A DNA stretch of 16,511 nt from Oscillospiraceae bacterium (GCA_017396725.1 JAFQLA010000097.1:1-16511), one strand, 5' to 3'. Counted from the stretch's first letter, positions 1-8,340 are shown. Numbers and translations are program-made. Notes: a model not told the origin generated them from the sequence alone.

Positions 1-591
1 AGCTTTACTATTGCCGGCGAGGGTGCCTATTCCCGCCTGCATTTTGAAAGCGGTGTGCACCGTGTGCAGCGTGTGCCTGAAACGGAAACAGGCGGTCGCA
101 TCCACACCTCTGCTGCCACGGTTGCCGTGCTTCCCGAAATGGAAGAGGTGGATGTACAGATTAATGAAAACGACATTGAGATGCAGGTGTTCCGCTCCTC
201 TGGTGCCGGCGGCCAGCATGTCAATAAGACTTCCTCTGCCGTGCGCCTTATCCACCATCCCAGCGGGATTGTGGTGGAGTGTCAGCAGGAGAGAAGCCAG
301 TTTGAAAACCGCGCCAAAGCCATGCGCATGCTGGCATCCAAGCTCTATGAGATCGAGCAGGAGCGTATCAGCAGCGAGTATTCCGCTCAGCGAAAAAGTC
401 AGGTGGGCAGCGGCGACCGCAGTGTGAAGATCCGCACCTACAATTATCCCCAGAGCCGTGTGACGGATCACCGCATTGGCCTCACACTTTATAAGTTGGA
501 GGCCATTATGAACGGCGATATCGATGAGATCATCGATGCGCTGACCACTGCCGAGCAGGCAGAAAAAATGAGAGTTTCGGAAGAAGGATAA
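1..591 (+). CDS. prfA: Peptide chain release factor 1, C-terminal part (5' end outside window)
   Basis: The reading frame is open from base 1, so only the last 196 residues are visible. RF1 reads UAA and UAG stop codons and triggers peptide release on the ribosome. Visible residues 9-29 carry the '[18 protein letters not shown]' block, followed by the codon-recognition tripeptide P-E-T at 26-28; the PxT form marks RF1 rather than RF2. The universal GGQ catalytic loop is at visible residues 70-72 ('[10 protein letters not shown]'). The C-terminus '[20 protein letters not shown]' is typical of RF1. The stop is TAA, and the next gene begins 3 nt later, so the two are probably co-transcribed. prmC, the usual partner, is not seen between prfA and the next gene; it may lie upstream. 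The upstream promoter is not visible. Confidence 0.98.
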   Translation, partial: SFTIAGEGAYSRLHFESGVHRVQRVPETETGGRIHTSAATVAVLPEMEEVDVQINENDIEMQVFRSSGAGGQHVNKTSSAVRLIHHPSGIVVECQQERSQFENRAKAMRMLASKLYEIEQERISSEYSAQRKSQVGSGDRSVKIRTYNYPQSRVTDHRIGLTLYKLEAIMNGDIDEIIDALTTAEQAEKMRVSEEG

Positions 592-594
592 AGC

Positions 595-2253
595 GTGGAA
601 ACCAAGGTTTTTCATATTTCAGATCCCGAAAATCAGATAGAAGAAATTGCTGCCGCGGCGGAGATCATTGCCGCCGGCGGCTTGCTGGCCATTCCCACGG
701 AAACGGTTTACGGCCTTGGCGCCAATGCCCTCAATGAGGACGCGGTGCGCCGCATTTTTGAAGCCAAGGGCCGCCCGCAGGATAACCCGCTGATCATCCA
801 TGTGCCCAACGATACGGCCTGGCTGGAGCGGTACTGCAGGGATGTGCCCCAAAGCGCATATCGCCTTGCGGAAAAATTCTGGCCCGGTCCGCTTACCATG
901 ATCCTGCGCCGGAATGAAATCGTGCCTTTGCGTACCACCGGCGGTCTCGATACGGTGGGCATCCGCTGCCCCGATCATGCGGTGACGGAGGCCATCATCA
1001 AAAAAGCCAATGTGCCTATCGCGGCGCCCTCAGCCAATCTTTCCGGTCGGCCCAGCTGCACTACGGCAGCGCATGTCCGGGAGGATATGGAGGGGAAGAT
1101 TCAGGGCATTGTGGATGGCGGCAGCTGCGCTGTCGGTGTAGAATCCACTATTATCGACCTCACCGTGACGCCGCCCCATCTTCTGCGCCCCGGCGGGATG
1201 CCGCTGGAAGCGCTGGAGGAAGTGCTGGGAGAGATCCGTGTGGATAAAGCGGTGGTATCCCTTTTGGATGAAGGGGAAAAGCCCCGTGCCCCCGGTATGA
1301 AATACCGTCACTATGCGCCCAAGGCGCCTGTGACGGTGGTGACGGGTAGGGCAGAGAACTCGGCTAAAATCGTAGAAGCCCTTGCCTGCAAGGGGACGGG
1401 TATCATCTGCTTTGAAGAATATCTGCCCCGCTTTGCGGACTTCGAGGTGCGCAGTCTTGGCGCAAGCGAAGATAAAGCCTCTCAGGCACAGAGAGTGTTT
1501 GATGCTCTGCGTGCCTTTGACGATACGGATGTAACGGCGATCTATGCCCAGTGCCCCGATGAAAAGGGCCTTGGTCTCGCGGTGGGAAACCGTTTAAAGA
1601 AAGCGGCAGGCTTTCAGGTGATCGATGCCGATGCCCTTGCAGAAAAAGAGATCTTCGGCATTACGGGTCTTACGGGAGCGGGGAAGACCACACTTCTTCG
1701 TGAGATTGAAAAGATGGGCGGATTCGTGGTGGATTGCGATGCTCTTTACTATGAAGAGCTTGCCGCGAAAGGCGATCTGTACCGTGGGGTGAAAACTGCT
1801 TTTCCCACGGCCTTTACAGCGGAGGGAGAACTGGACAGAGCCGCACTGGGAGATATAGTTTTTGCCGATGCAAAGGAACTGGCAAAGCTCAATGATATCA
1901 TTTTTACTCATCTGCCCAGAGCTGCTTTTTTAAAGGCGGCACGCTGCGGTAAGAAAATCGTGGCGCTGGATGCCATCAATCTCTTGGAAAGCGGCCTTGC
2001 CAAGCTCTGTGACCGCACCGTTGCGGTGACAGCGCCCGAAGAGATCCGGCTTGAGCGGATCATGGCCCGGGATGGCATCGACCGTGAGCGGGCAAAAAAA
2101 CGCGTTTCCGCTCAAAAGGATGAAGCATACTATCGGCGTTACTGTGACGCGATTATCGAAAACAGCGGCTCCGAGCAGGAATTTGCCGCGTTGGCGGCAG
2201 AATTTCTTCGCTGTGAGCGGGAAGAGATCCAAAGGAGGAAAGCAAATGGCTGA
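595..2253 (+). CDS. Fused L-threonylcarbamoyladenylate synthase (Sua5/TsaC type) and dephospho-CoA kinase
   Basis: A 552-residue bifunctional protein. Residues ~15-205 are a YrdC/Sua5 domain, which makes threonylcarbamoyl-AMP for the t6A37 modification of tRNA. They include 'IPTETVYGLGANA', the K58-x-R60 pair in 'AKGRPQDNPL' and the S146-x-N148 motif in 'APSANLSGRP'. Residues ~225-340 fit the Sua5 C-terminal domain. After a linker of about ten residues, 353-552 form a CoaE kinase domain, which catalyses the last step of CoA synthesis. It has a P-loop at G358-T365 ('GLTGAGKT'), 'VVDCDALY', 'LDRAALGDIVF' and a C-terminal 'IIENSG' block. The start is GTG at 595, 3 nt after the prfA stop, with AAGAAGGA upstream. 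The frame is continuous across the junction, with no stop or internal ribosome site that would separate the two halves. The 3' end overlaps the next gene by 8 nt. Domain assignment is firm; fusion as one native polypeptide is inferred. Confidence 0.93.
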   Translation: METKVFHISDPENQIEEIAAAAEIIAAGGLLAIPTETVYGLGANALNEDAVRRIFEAKGRPQDNPLIIHVPNDTAWLERYCRDVPQSAYRLAEKFWPGPLTMILRRNEIVPLRTTGGLDTVGIRCPDHAVTEAIIKKANVPIAAPSANLSGRPSCTTAAHVREDMEGKIQGIVDGGSCAVGVESTIIDLTVTPPHLLRPGGMPLEALEEVLGEIRVDKAVVSLLDEGEKPRAPGMKYRHYAPKAPVTVVTGRAENSAKIVEALACKGTGIICFEEYLPRFADFEVRSLGASEDKASQAQRVFDALRAFDDTDVTAIYAQCPDEKGLGLAVGNRLKKAAGFQVIDADALAEKEIFGITGLTGAGKTTLLREIEKMGGFVVDCDALYYEELAAKGDLYRGVKTAFPTAFTAEGELDRAALGDIVFADAKELAKLNDIIFTHLPRAAFLKAARCGKKIVALDAINLLESGLAKLCDRTVAVTAPEEIRLERIMARDGIDRERAKKRVSAQKDEAYYRRYCDAIIENSGSEQEFAALAAEFLRCEREEIQRRKANG

Positions 2254-3640
2254 AAATAAGGAACTGCGTGAGAAGCTTTTTTATGAGCCCAAGAACGGTT
2301 ATGACCGTGTGAGCGCTGATGACCGCGCTGCAATGGAAGCTTATTGCGGTGGATACAAGGCTTTTCTGGATGAAGGCAAAACCGAGCGCGAATGTGTGGA
2401 TTACAGCATTGCGCTGGCTGAAGCGCAGGGCTTTGTGGAATATGTCAGCGGCATGGAAGTAAAGCCCGGCGACAAGATCTACTGCAATAACCGCGGTAAA
2501 GGCATTATGCTGGCCCGCATCGGCACGGAATCTTTGGCTAAGGGCGCCCATATCGGCGCTGCCCATACCGATGCGCCCCGCCTTGACCTCAAGCCCCGCG
2601 CGATTTATGAAGAGGCGGAGATGTCTTATTTCAAGACCCATCATTACGGCGGCATCCGCAAATATCAGTGGGTGGCCATCCCTCTGGAGATTCACGGCGT
2701 TGTGGTGCTGCGGGATGGTACCAAGGTGAAGGTATGCATGGGTAAAGACGAAAGCGACCCTCAGTTTGTGATCAATGATCTTCTGCCGCACCTTGGCCGT
2801 GAGCAGGGAAAGAAGCCTTTGAACGAGGCGATTCCCAGCGAGAATCTCAATGTGCTTTTGGGCGGTGTGCCGCTTGCCGACGATGAGGGCAAGAGTCGTG
2901 TGAAGCTCCAGACGCTGGTGCTGCTCAATGAAAAATACGGCATTACCGAAGAGGATTTCATTTCTGCCGAGCTGGAAGTGGTGCCGGCGGGCAAGGCTCG
3001 CGACATCGGGTTTGACCGCAGCTTTATCGGCGCCTACGGTCACGATGACCGTGTATGTGCCTACGCTGAACTTGCGGCGCTTTTTGATGCCGAGACTCCC
3101 AGGAAGACGGCGGTGTGCATCTTTGCCGATAAAGAAGAAATCGGCTCTGAAGGCGTATCCGGTATGCAGTCGGAAGCTTTTGAAAAGTTTATGGGTGAGC
3201 TTTGTGCGGCGCAGGGAGTTTCTCTGCGGGAGTGCTTTGCCAATTCCTTCTGCGTGTCTGCCGATGTGACGGCGGCTTACGATCCCAATTTCTCCGAAGT
3301 CTATGATAAGCGCAACAGCGCTTTTGTGAATTACGGTATCGGTCTTTGTAAGTATACCGGTTCCGGCGGTAAGGGCGGCGCATCGGATGCTTCTGCCGAA
3401 GTGGTTGGCTACATCCGCAAGCTCTTTGAGGATAACGGTGTGATCTGGCAGATGGCAGAGCTGGGCAAGACCGACATGGGCGGCGGCGGCACGGTAGCCA
3501 AATTTATGGCAAAGCGCAATATCGATACTCTGGATGCCGGTGTTCCTGTGCTTTCCATGCATGCGCCCTTTGAAACGGTTGCTAAACTGGATTGCTATAT
3601 GACCTACAAGGCTATGAAGGTGTTCTTCGAGGCGGAATAA
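2246..3640 (+). CDS. M18-family zinc aminopeptidase (aminopeptidase I type)
   Basis: A 464-residue cytosolic metallo-aminopeptidase that removes N-terminal residues from peptides using a two-metal centre. Length and motifs match the M18 family throughout. Metal-ligand and catalytic candidates are H107 and D109 in 'AAHTDAPRLDLKP', D267/D268 in 'GHDDRV', E297/E298 in 'KEEIGSEGVSGMQ', the Asp in 'SADVTAAYDPN', and H439 in 'LSMHAPFE'. The ATG at 2246 was chosen because AAAGGAGG lies 8-10 nt upstream and the protein from there starts like family members; a longer reading from 2051 would run deep into the upstream gene. It overlaps the preceding gene by 8 nt, which implies translational coupling. 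The peptidase gene 10 nt downstream suggests a shared peptide-turnover role. Confidence 0.95.
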   Translation: MAENKELREKLFYEPKNGYDRVSADDRAAMEAYCGGYKAFLDEGKTERECVDYSIALAEAQGFVEYVSGMEVKPGDKIYCNNRGKGIMLARIGTESLAKGAHIGAAHTDAPRLDLKPRAIYEEAEMSYFKTHHYGGIRKYQWVAIPLEIHGVVVLRDGTKVKVCMGKDESDPQFVINDLLPHLGREQGKKPLNEAIPSENLNVLLGGVPLADDEGKSRVKLQTLVLLNEKYGITEEDFISAELEVVPAGKARDIGFDRSFIGAYGHDDRVCAYAELAALFDAETPRKTAVCIFADKEEIGSEGVSGMQSEAFEKFMGELCAAQGVSLRECFANSFCVSADVTAAYDPNFSEVYDKRNSAFVNYGIGLCKYTGSGGKGGASDASAEVVGYIRKLFEDNGVIWQMAELGKTDMGGGGTVAKFMAKRNIDTLDAGVPVLSMHAPFETVAKLDCYMTYKAMKVFFEAE

Positions 3641-3650
3641 AGGAGAGAGC

Positions 3651-4907
3651 ATGAAGCATTTGATGGAAAAGGTGGACGCGTATCTCTGCGCGCATCAGGA
3701 GGAACTGATCGCTCAGGGCAAAGCGCTGCAGATGATCCCCGAATGGGGTTTTTGTGAGGAAAAAACCAGCGCCTTCGTACAGAAAAAATGGGACGAGCTG
3801 GGTCTGACAGGTGTAATGGAGTTTGCCGGCACAGGCCGCATGGTTACACTGAAGGGTAAGGATCATAAGGCTAACTGTGCCTATCTCGGTGAGTTGGACG
3901 GCATCTATTCTCCCGAAAATGCTTCCGCTGATCCCCAAACGGGTGTTTCTCACGCCTGTGGCCATAATATCCAGATCAATGCTCTTCTTGCTGTAACGGA
4001 AGCGCTGGTGAAAACGGGCGTGATGGAAGAACTCAACGGCGATATTTCTCTCATTGCCGTGCCGGCTGAAGAGGTGGTGCCTGTCAGCATTCTTGAAGAG
4101 AAAAAGGCGGCAGGTATCATCGAAACCAACTGCGGCAAGTTTGAAATGCTGCGCCTTGGCCTTTTCGATGACATTGATGTGCTTATCGGTTCCCACGCAC
4201 TGGAAAATTCGGAAGATGATGTAGACCGCGTTATGGTGAATTCTTCCTGCCACGGTCTTAAGAGCATGGAATATATTTTCCGCGGCCGCACGGCTCACAG
4301 CACGGTTTGTCCCGAAAAGGGCATCAACGCTCTCAATGCCGCGGTGAATACCATCAATGCTATCAATGCTTTGCGCGAGGCGTTTCCGCCCGAAGAAGGG
4401 ACCCGTGTTTCTTACATTATCACTGAGGGCGGCCACAGCGTGGGCAATGTACCCGACCTTGCCGTGCTGGAAGTGATCGTTGCTACCAAGAGCATGGAGT
4501 ATCTGGAAAGTCTTACGGAGCGGATCCACAGTGCGGCAAAAGGTGCCGCAGGTGTGATCGGCTGTGAGCTGGAGATCCGCATGCAGGATCAGTATCTGCC
4601 CTATGTTGCGGATCAGAAACTGGCAGATCTTATTTGTGAAAATGCGGCGGCATTGACCGGGAAGTCTGCTGTGATGCGGCCTCATGACTATTTCTCCAAC
4701 GATCTGGGCGACGTTTCCCAGAAGATCCCCACCGCGCAGGTGGTATACGGCGGATTTTACGGTGACCTTCATAACGCCAATTTCCGCGTGGAAAATGAAG
4801 TGGAAGCCTATGTGCTGCCGGCTCGTGTTACGGCAAGGGCGCTGCTGGATCTCTTAAGCGGAGATTGTGAAAAAGCGATCGCTATCCGTGATAGCTTTAA
4901 AAAGTAA
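3651..4907 (+). CDS. M20-family amidohydrolase/metallopeptidase (aminobenzoyl-glutamate-hydrolase-like)
   Basis: A 418-residue protein of the M20D amidohydrolase group, which cleaves N-acyl or peptide-like amide bonds with a bimetal centre. The metal-binding and catalytic candidates are C103 and H105 in 'SHACGHNIQ', the glutamate pair E140-E141 in 'VPAEEVV', H182 in 'GSHALEN', H216 in 'GRTAHSTVCPEKG' (start of the dimerisation domain, ~200-310) and H374 in 'YGDLHNANF'. The second His of the common CGHxxH motif is Gln (Q108). From memory this occurs in an AbgB-like subgroup and need not mean loss of activity. There is no signal peptide, so it should be cytosolic. AAAGGAGAG precedes the ATG by 6 nt. 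It is the last gene of the + strand block, followed at once by a terminator. The substrate cannot be told from sequence. Confidence 0.92.
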   Translation: MKHLMEKVDAYLCAHQEELIAQGKALQMIPEWGFCEEKTSAFVQKKWDELGLTGVMEFAGTGRMVTLKGKDHKANCAYLGELDGIYSPENASADPQTGVSHACGHNIQINALLAVTEALVKTGVMEELNGDISLIAVPAEEVVPVSILEEKKAAGIIETNCGKFEMLRLGLFDDIDVLIGSHALENSEDDVDRVMVNSSCHGLKSMEYIFRGRTAHSTVCPEKGINALNAAVNTINAINALREAFPPEEGTRVSYIITEGGHSVGNVPDLAVLEVIVATKSMEYLESLTERIHSAAKGAAGVIGCELEIRMQDQYLPYVADQKLADLICENAAALTGKSAVMRPHDYFSNDLGDVSQKIPTAQVVYGGFYGDLHNANFRVENEVEAYVLPARVTARALLDLLSGDCEKAIAIRDSFKK

Positions 4908-4912
4908 AAAAG

Positions 4913-4952
4913 AAAGCCGATGTCTTTAAGACATCGGCTTTTTGTATTTTTT
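4913..4952 (+). terminator. Rho-independent terminator after the M20 gene
   Basis: A perfect 13-bp stem (4913-4925 with 4929-4941, core GCCGATGTC) has a TTA loop and runs into T-rich sequence (TTTTTGTATTTTTTTT). It starts 5 nt after the M20 stop codon and ends the prfA-to-M20 block. Confidence 0.93.
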
Positions 4953-4993
4953 TTGCCAGATTGCAGACCCTAAGGAAAAAGGAGGGACTCGAT

Positions 4994-5710
4994 ATGGCAG
5001 GGGAAACCAAAGTTACCGCTTCAGCGGAAGAAAATGAAGCAAAACCGGGAGATACGCCCATCCAGCCCATTGTGGATATGGGTTCTACTGTGGTGCGAAG
5101 CGCTCGCGGCACGGTGCATTGCCTTACCGTTGTGGGGCAGATCGAGGGGCATTCGCTGCTCTCTCAAAATGCCAAGACCACGAAATATGAGCATGTGATG
5201 CCGCTTCTTGCGGCGCTGGAGGAAAGTGATGAGGTGGATGGGTTGCTGCTCCTGCTCAATACTGTGGGCGGTGATATTGAAGCGGGGCTTGGTATTGCAG
5301 AGCTCATCGCGGGCATGCGAAAACCCACCGTATCACTGGTGTTGGGCGGCGGGCACTCCATCGGTGTCCCACTGGCAGTATCGGCGAAAAAGAGCTTCAT
5401 TGTGCCTTCGGCATCCATGACGGTGCATCCTGTCCGCACCAGCGGCACCATGATCATCGCGCCCCAGACCTACCGCTATTTTGAGCGGCTGCAAAAGCAG
5501 ATTGCCGGCTTTGTGGCGCGGAATTCCCGCCTGAGGGAAGAGCAGTTTTTCAAGCTGCTGCTCAGCACCGATGAGCTTTCCGCTGATGTAGGAAGCGTGC
5601 TCTATGGGGAAGAAGCAGTAGAACTGGGGCTCATTGACGCGGTGGGCGGTATCCATGATGCCTTTGCGGCGCTTTACAGTATGATGGGAGAGGAGAAAAA
5701 GCAGGCTTGA
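4994..5710 (+). CDS. tepA: ClpP-like serine protease, TepA family
   Basis: A 238-residue protein of the ClpP/crotonase superfamily that closely resembles Bacillus TepA (YmfB), a cytosolic protease once linked to protein export. Family blocks are present: 'GQIEGH', 'TTKYEHVMPLL', 'LNTVGGDIEAGL', the nucleophile region 'GGGHSIGVPLAVSA' with Ser122, and 'MTVHPVRTSG' with His145. It ends in 'YGEEAVELGLIDAVGGI', as ClpP does. Residues 1-25 are a charged, low-complexity leader without a signal peptide. The ATG at 4994 has AAAAAGGAGGG 8 nt upstream; an in-frame TTG at 4961 has no such site and sits just behind the upstream terminator. It is transcribed on its own, between two terminators. In related bacteria tepA often lies near ftsK/spoIIIE, but that region is outside this window. 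Confidence 0.93.
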   Translation: MAGETKVTASAEENEAKPGDTPIQPIVDMGSTVVRSARGTVHCLTVVGQIEGHSLLSQNAKTTKYEHVMPLLAALEESDEVDGLLLLLNTVGGDIEAGLGIAELIAGMRKPTVSLVLGGGHSIGVPLAVSAKKSFIVPSASMTVHPVRTSGTMIIAPQTYRYFERLQKQIAGFVARNSRLREEQFFKLLLSTDELSADVGSVLYGEEAVELGLIDAVGGIHDAFAALYSMMGEEKKQA

Positions 5711-5727
5711 AAGTCTGCTTTTCTTTG
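5696..5727 (+). terminator. Rho-independent terminator overlapping the tepA stop codon
   Basis: AAAAGCAGGCT (5697-5707) pairs with AGTCTGCTTTT (5712-5722) in an 11-bp stem with one G-U pair and a TGAA loop, followed by TTTTCTTTG. The TGA stop (5708-5710) lies in the loop, so the last tepA codons form the 5' arm. Confidence 0.85.
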
Positions 5728-5995
5728 TGTCTTGTTTACAATGAAATGAGATACCCGGTATAGGCTCCGTTCCTTTGCCGTTTTTGCCGCCCTTGGCAGT
5801 GAAAAGGAGGGAAAAGGAAAAACGTTTTTATCACCGGTATATAAACGCATAGTTACTTTTGCGGCAATTTGCTTACTCACGGGCAAAATGGATATCTTCT
5901 CTTAACAAGATGATGCTCTCCTGATTTCGGGTATATAATTTCCTGGCGATATTAAGATCTTTAAAATCTTTGCAGACCTATTGAGTTTTAAAAAC
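5723..5995. other. Intergenic stretch with no supported gene
   Basis: About 270 nt between two convergent terminators. Both strands have only short frames without ribosome binding sites or family motifs. A TATAAT-like box near 5932-5937 has no acceptable -35 element and no gene downstream of it. I see no RNA gene or repeat here. Confidence 0.6.
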
Positions 5996-6033
5996 AAGAG
6001 CGGTGCAACATGAATTCATGCTGCACCGCTCTT
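5983..6033 (-). terminator. Strong Rho-independent terminator of the minus-strand operon
   Basis: AAGAGCGGTGCA (5996-6007) is perfectly complementary to TGCACCGCTCTT (6022-6033). Inside is a further palindrome, CATGAATTCATG, after one A/C mismatch. On the minus strand the hairpin is followed by GTTTTTAAAA. It lies about 70 nt after the stop of the last operon gene. Confidence 0.92.
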
Positions 6034-6102
6034 ACGTTGAGGATACAAATGGTTAATAGGCACTCATTCTATCAACCAAATCATTTTAAGTCAGGAAATA
6101 AC

Positions 6103-7194
6103 TTAGACTACCATTTCTTCAGCGGGAACGAGGCTTGCGATCAGGTTGTCAACATATTCAGCACCGGGATTAGCAGCGAAGTCATCGAATGCAGCCTGTA
6201 CTGCAGCCTGGCCTTCAGCGCTGAGAGCGGCGTTCCAAACGGGTTCATTTACAACATAGTAAACAGCGTTAGCTTCGCAGCCCAGGGGATAGAACTGACC
6301 GGTGAAGGAACCGTCAACTACCTTGCCTACAACATAGTCCATAGCAGCGCTGAGGGCGTTGCAGGAGCTGAGGATGCAGGTTTCGGGAGCCAGTTCGCTG
6401 TGGTCAGCGATGCAGGCGATGTAGAGGCAGCCGGTTTCGTTGCAGGCTTCGATAACGCCCTGGCCGGCAGCGTTAGCGTCGTTCATGATAACGTCAGCGC
6501 CCTGTTCCATCATAGCAAGAGCTACTTCGTGGGTCTTAACGGTATCGGTATCGTCACCGGTCATGTTGGTGAGAACGGTGATGCTGGGGTCAACGGACTT
6601 AACGCCTGCGATATAACCGTTCAGAGCGTCAATGATGGAAACGAAGGGAACGGAGCCGATAGCGCCAACGATCTTGGATTCAGTAGCGTAAGCGGCAGCA
6701 ACACCTGCGATGAAGCCCATCTGAGTGGGAAGGGTGTTGACGGATGCCAGGTTAGAGCCGTTGGAGAAGTCGGTGGAAGTTACGATGAAGGAAACTTCGG
6801 GGAAGTCTTCTGCAACGATAGCTGCAGCATCATAATATTCGGAGCCGTGGCCGAAGATTACGTTGTAGCCGGAGTTAGCATAGTTGCGGAAAGCTTCTTC
6901 AGCGTTGGTAACGGGAGTGGATTCCACATAGCTGGTTTCGCAACCATAGGATTCTTCGATTGCGAGGAGGCCTTCATATGCGGAGAAGGTCCAGCCCTTA
7001 TCATTGATGGTGCCGGGGAAGATGATAGCAACCTTCAGATCGCTTGCAGCAGTGCCTTCACCGTCAGCGGTGCCTTCGCCGTCGGTAGCAGCTTCGCCGT
7101 CAGCAGCGCCTTCGTCTTCAGCAGCGCCGCCGCCGCAGGCGACCAGGGACAGAACCATCACGAGAGCCAGGAGCAGGGAAAGTAACTTTTTCAT
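6103..7194 (-). CDS. BMP-family substrate-binding lipoprotein (second receptor of the ABC importer)
   Basis: A 363-residue BMP/PnrA-type solute receptor, the class that feeds nucleosides or nucleobases to ABC importers. Residues 1-20 are a lipoprotein signal peptide with lipobox LVAC and lipidation Cys20. Residues ~24-50 are an acidic Gly/Ala/Glu/Asp linker. The binding domain starts at 'DLKVAIIFPGTINDKGWTFSAYEG' (first part quoted) and runs on through 'YNVIFGHGSEYYDAA', 'FPEVSF', 'QMGFIAGVAAAYAT' and 'GADVIMNDANAAGQGVIEA', all family-type blocks. The protein is anchored to the outer face of the membrane. AGAAAGG lies about 12 nt before the ATG. It is the last gene of the operon, 213 nt after the second permease, and may have its own promoter. 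Its first ~41 residues match the other BMP protein of this operon exactly, but the mature domains differ strongly. Substrate identity is inferred from family and context only. Confidence 0.93.
   Translation of the reverse strand: MKKLLSLLLALVMVLSLVACGGGAAEDEGAADGEAATDGEGTADGEGTAASDLKVAIIFPGTINDKGWTFSAYEGLLAIEESYGCETSYVESTPVTNAEEAFRNYANSGYNVIFGHGSEYYDAAAIVAEDFPEVSFIVTSTDFSNGSNLASVNTLPTQMGFIAGVAAAYATESKIVGAIGSVPFVSIIDALNGYIAGVKSVDPSITVLTNMTGDDTDTVKTHEVALAMMEQGADVIMNDANAAGQGVIEACNETGCLYIACIADHSELAPETCILSSCNALSAAMDYVVGKVVDGSFTGQFYPLGCEANAVYYVVNEPVWNAALSAEGQAAVQAAFDDFAANPGAEYVDNLIASLVPAEEMVV
7070..7194 (-). repeat. 125-bp direct repeat, copy 1 (signal peptide and linker of the distal BMP gene)
   Basis: This block aligns without gaps to 12061-12185, with 4 mismatches in 125 nt, all silent. 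It begins at the ATG and covers the signal peptide, lipobox and the first part of the acidic linker. Upstream of the ATG and past the linker the similarity stops. Confidence 0.93.
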
Positions 7195-7285
7195 TTGAGT
7201 ACCATACCTTTCTATATTTTATGTTTATACACATGCAGGTGTATTCATACTACCTACATATATACCGGAAAATTATGTTGCCTTC

Positions 7286-7313
7286 ACAATAGGGAATACC
7301 TGTAGTCCGTCAA
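7286..7313 (-). promoter_or_regulatory. Possible internal sigma-A promoter for the distal BMP gene
   Basis: On the minus strand there is TTGACG (7308-7313), a 16-bp spacer and TATTGT (7286-7291). The -35 matches 5 of 6 consensus bases and the -10 matches 4 of 6. Transcription would start near 7279, giving a leader of about 85 nt before the ATG at 7194. A 6-bp inverted repeat ATACAC/GTGTAT (7227-7244) lies in that leader. The assignment is by eye only. Confidence 0.4.
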
Positions 7314-7336
7314 TGGAAAGCAACTGCCAGGGAGGG

Positions 7337-7379
7337 GAAGCAGCAGGGACGCAGATGAGGGCTGCGTCCCTATTGCTTC
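7337..7379 (-). other. Intercistronic hairpin between the second permease gene and the distal BMP gene
   Basis: A 10-bp perfect stem (7345-7354 with 7362-7371, core GGGACGCAG) has a 7-nt loop. It is extended by an outer 6-bp stem, GAAGCA (7337-7342) with TGCTTC (7374-7379), across a 2x2 internal loop. No T-run follows on the minus strand, so it is more likely an mRNA-stability or partial-termination element than a full terminator. Confidence 0.7.
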
Positions 7380-7407
7380 ATAAGGAGTATGAAAAAGCTG
7401 TGCGCTC

Positions 7408-8337
7408 TTAATTCTTTTCGGGCAGAGGCTTACCCATAGCAGCGGGTGCCTTGCCGTTGCCGGAGAGGGCGATGACCACGATGGTGAAGAGGTAGGGGAT
7501 CATCTGCACGAACTGTGCGGGGATCTCCTCGCCCTGCAGACGGATCTGCAGCGCGTCGGTGAAACCGTAGAGGATGGAGCCTACCAGGGCGCCCACAGGA
7601 TGATAGCGGCCCAGCGCGCACATAGCGAGACCTACATAACCGCGGCCGTTCATCATATCGCGGCTGAACATCTTTACCTGACCGAGGACCACGGTGGAGC
7701 CTGCCAAAGCCAGCAGAGCGCCGCCGATGATGAGGCTGATGTAACGCAGTCTTGCTGCGCTGGAGCCTGCAGCTTCCACTGCTACGGGCAGTTCGCCGGT
7801 GAAGCGGATGCGGAGACCTGCGGGAGTGCGGTAAAGAATGACCCAGGTGATAATGGCCAGAATGAAGAGCATCACAAAGAGGATGTTCTGGGTGCCGAAG
7901 ATCTTGGTGAGGGCACCGCCGGATTCAGCTTCCATAGCGGTCATGAAGTTATAAATACCGGGAACGTTGGGGGAAGAACCCTGATAACCCCAGAAGGCCT
8001 TGATGAGAACTGCCGTAAGGCCGAGGCCGAAGAAGTTCATACCCAGACCGATGATAACGTCGTTACCGCGGTTGGAAACGGAGAAGAACGCATACACTGC
8101 GCCAAATACAGCGCCCACGATCACAGCTACCAGCAAGCCCAGATATACATTATCCAGGAAGAAGGAAGCTGCTGCACCGGCAAGACCGGTGATGAGCATG
8201 ATACCTTCCTGACCCATGAGCATAACGCCGGAGCGGGTTACAAACACGGTGCCAAGAGAAGCAAATGCCACGGAAACTGCCATACGGAAGGTGGCGGAGA
8301 TGGTATTTGCGTTAAAAATCAGTTCAAAAAGATCCAT
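7408..8337 (-). CDS. nupQ: ABC importer permease, NupQ/YufQ type
   Basis: A 309-residue integral membrane protein of the branched-chain/ribose/nucleoside permease family (BPD_transp_2). It forms half of the channel of a BMP-type nucleoside or nucleobase ABC importer. The family block 'RSGVMLMGQEGIMLITGLAG' is at residues ~35-54, and 'RGNDVIIGLGMNFFGLGLTAVL' lies in the first half. About 8-9 hydrophobic segments are visible, including 'YLGLLVAVIVGAVFGAVYAFF', and the last reaches nearly to the C-terminus. The start is 3 nt downstream of the stop of the other permease gene, so translation is probably coupled. It was separated from the first permease because the two lie in different frames with a clear stop between them. 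The pairing of two unlike permeases with one double ATPase is the standard layout for this transporter type. Confidence 0.93.
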   Translation of the reverse strand: MDLFELIFNANTISATFRMAVSVAFASLGTVFVTRSGVMLMGQEGIMLITGLAGAAASFFLDNVYLGLLVAVIVGAVFGAVYAFFSVSNRGNDVIIGLGMNFFGLGLTAVLIKAFWGYQGSSPNVPGIYNFMTAMEAESGGALTKIFGTQNILFVMLFILAIITWVILYRTPAGLRIRFTGELPVAVEAAGSSAARLRYISLIIGGALLALAGSTVVLGQVKMFSRDMMNGRGYVGLAMCALGRYHPVGALVGSILYGFTDALQIRLQGEEIPAQFVQMIPYLFTIVVIALSGNGKAPAAMGKPLPEKN

Positions 8338-8340
8338 ACT

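Noticed and set aside
2153..4772. Long minus-strand frames opposite the M18 and M20 genes (2153-3652 and 3612-4772)
   Set aside because: Antisense shadows of genes with complete metal-binding motifs; no start signals.
5929..5940. TATAAT-like box on the + strand
   Set aside because: No suitable -35 element at 16-18 bp and no gene downstream on that strand before the convergent terminator.
6010..7185. Open frames on the + strand opposite both BMP genes (also 11442-12176)
   Set aside because: Their similar C-termini come from the shared 125-bp repeat read backwards. There is no independent evidence for expression.
5833..7270. Shared 10-mer CCGGTATATA near 5834 (+) and near 7256-7265 (-)
   Set aside because: A short AT-rich match with no consistent position relative to a gene; probably chance.
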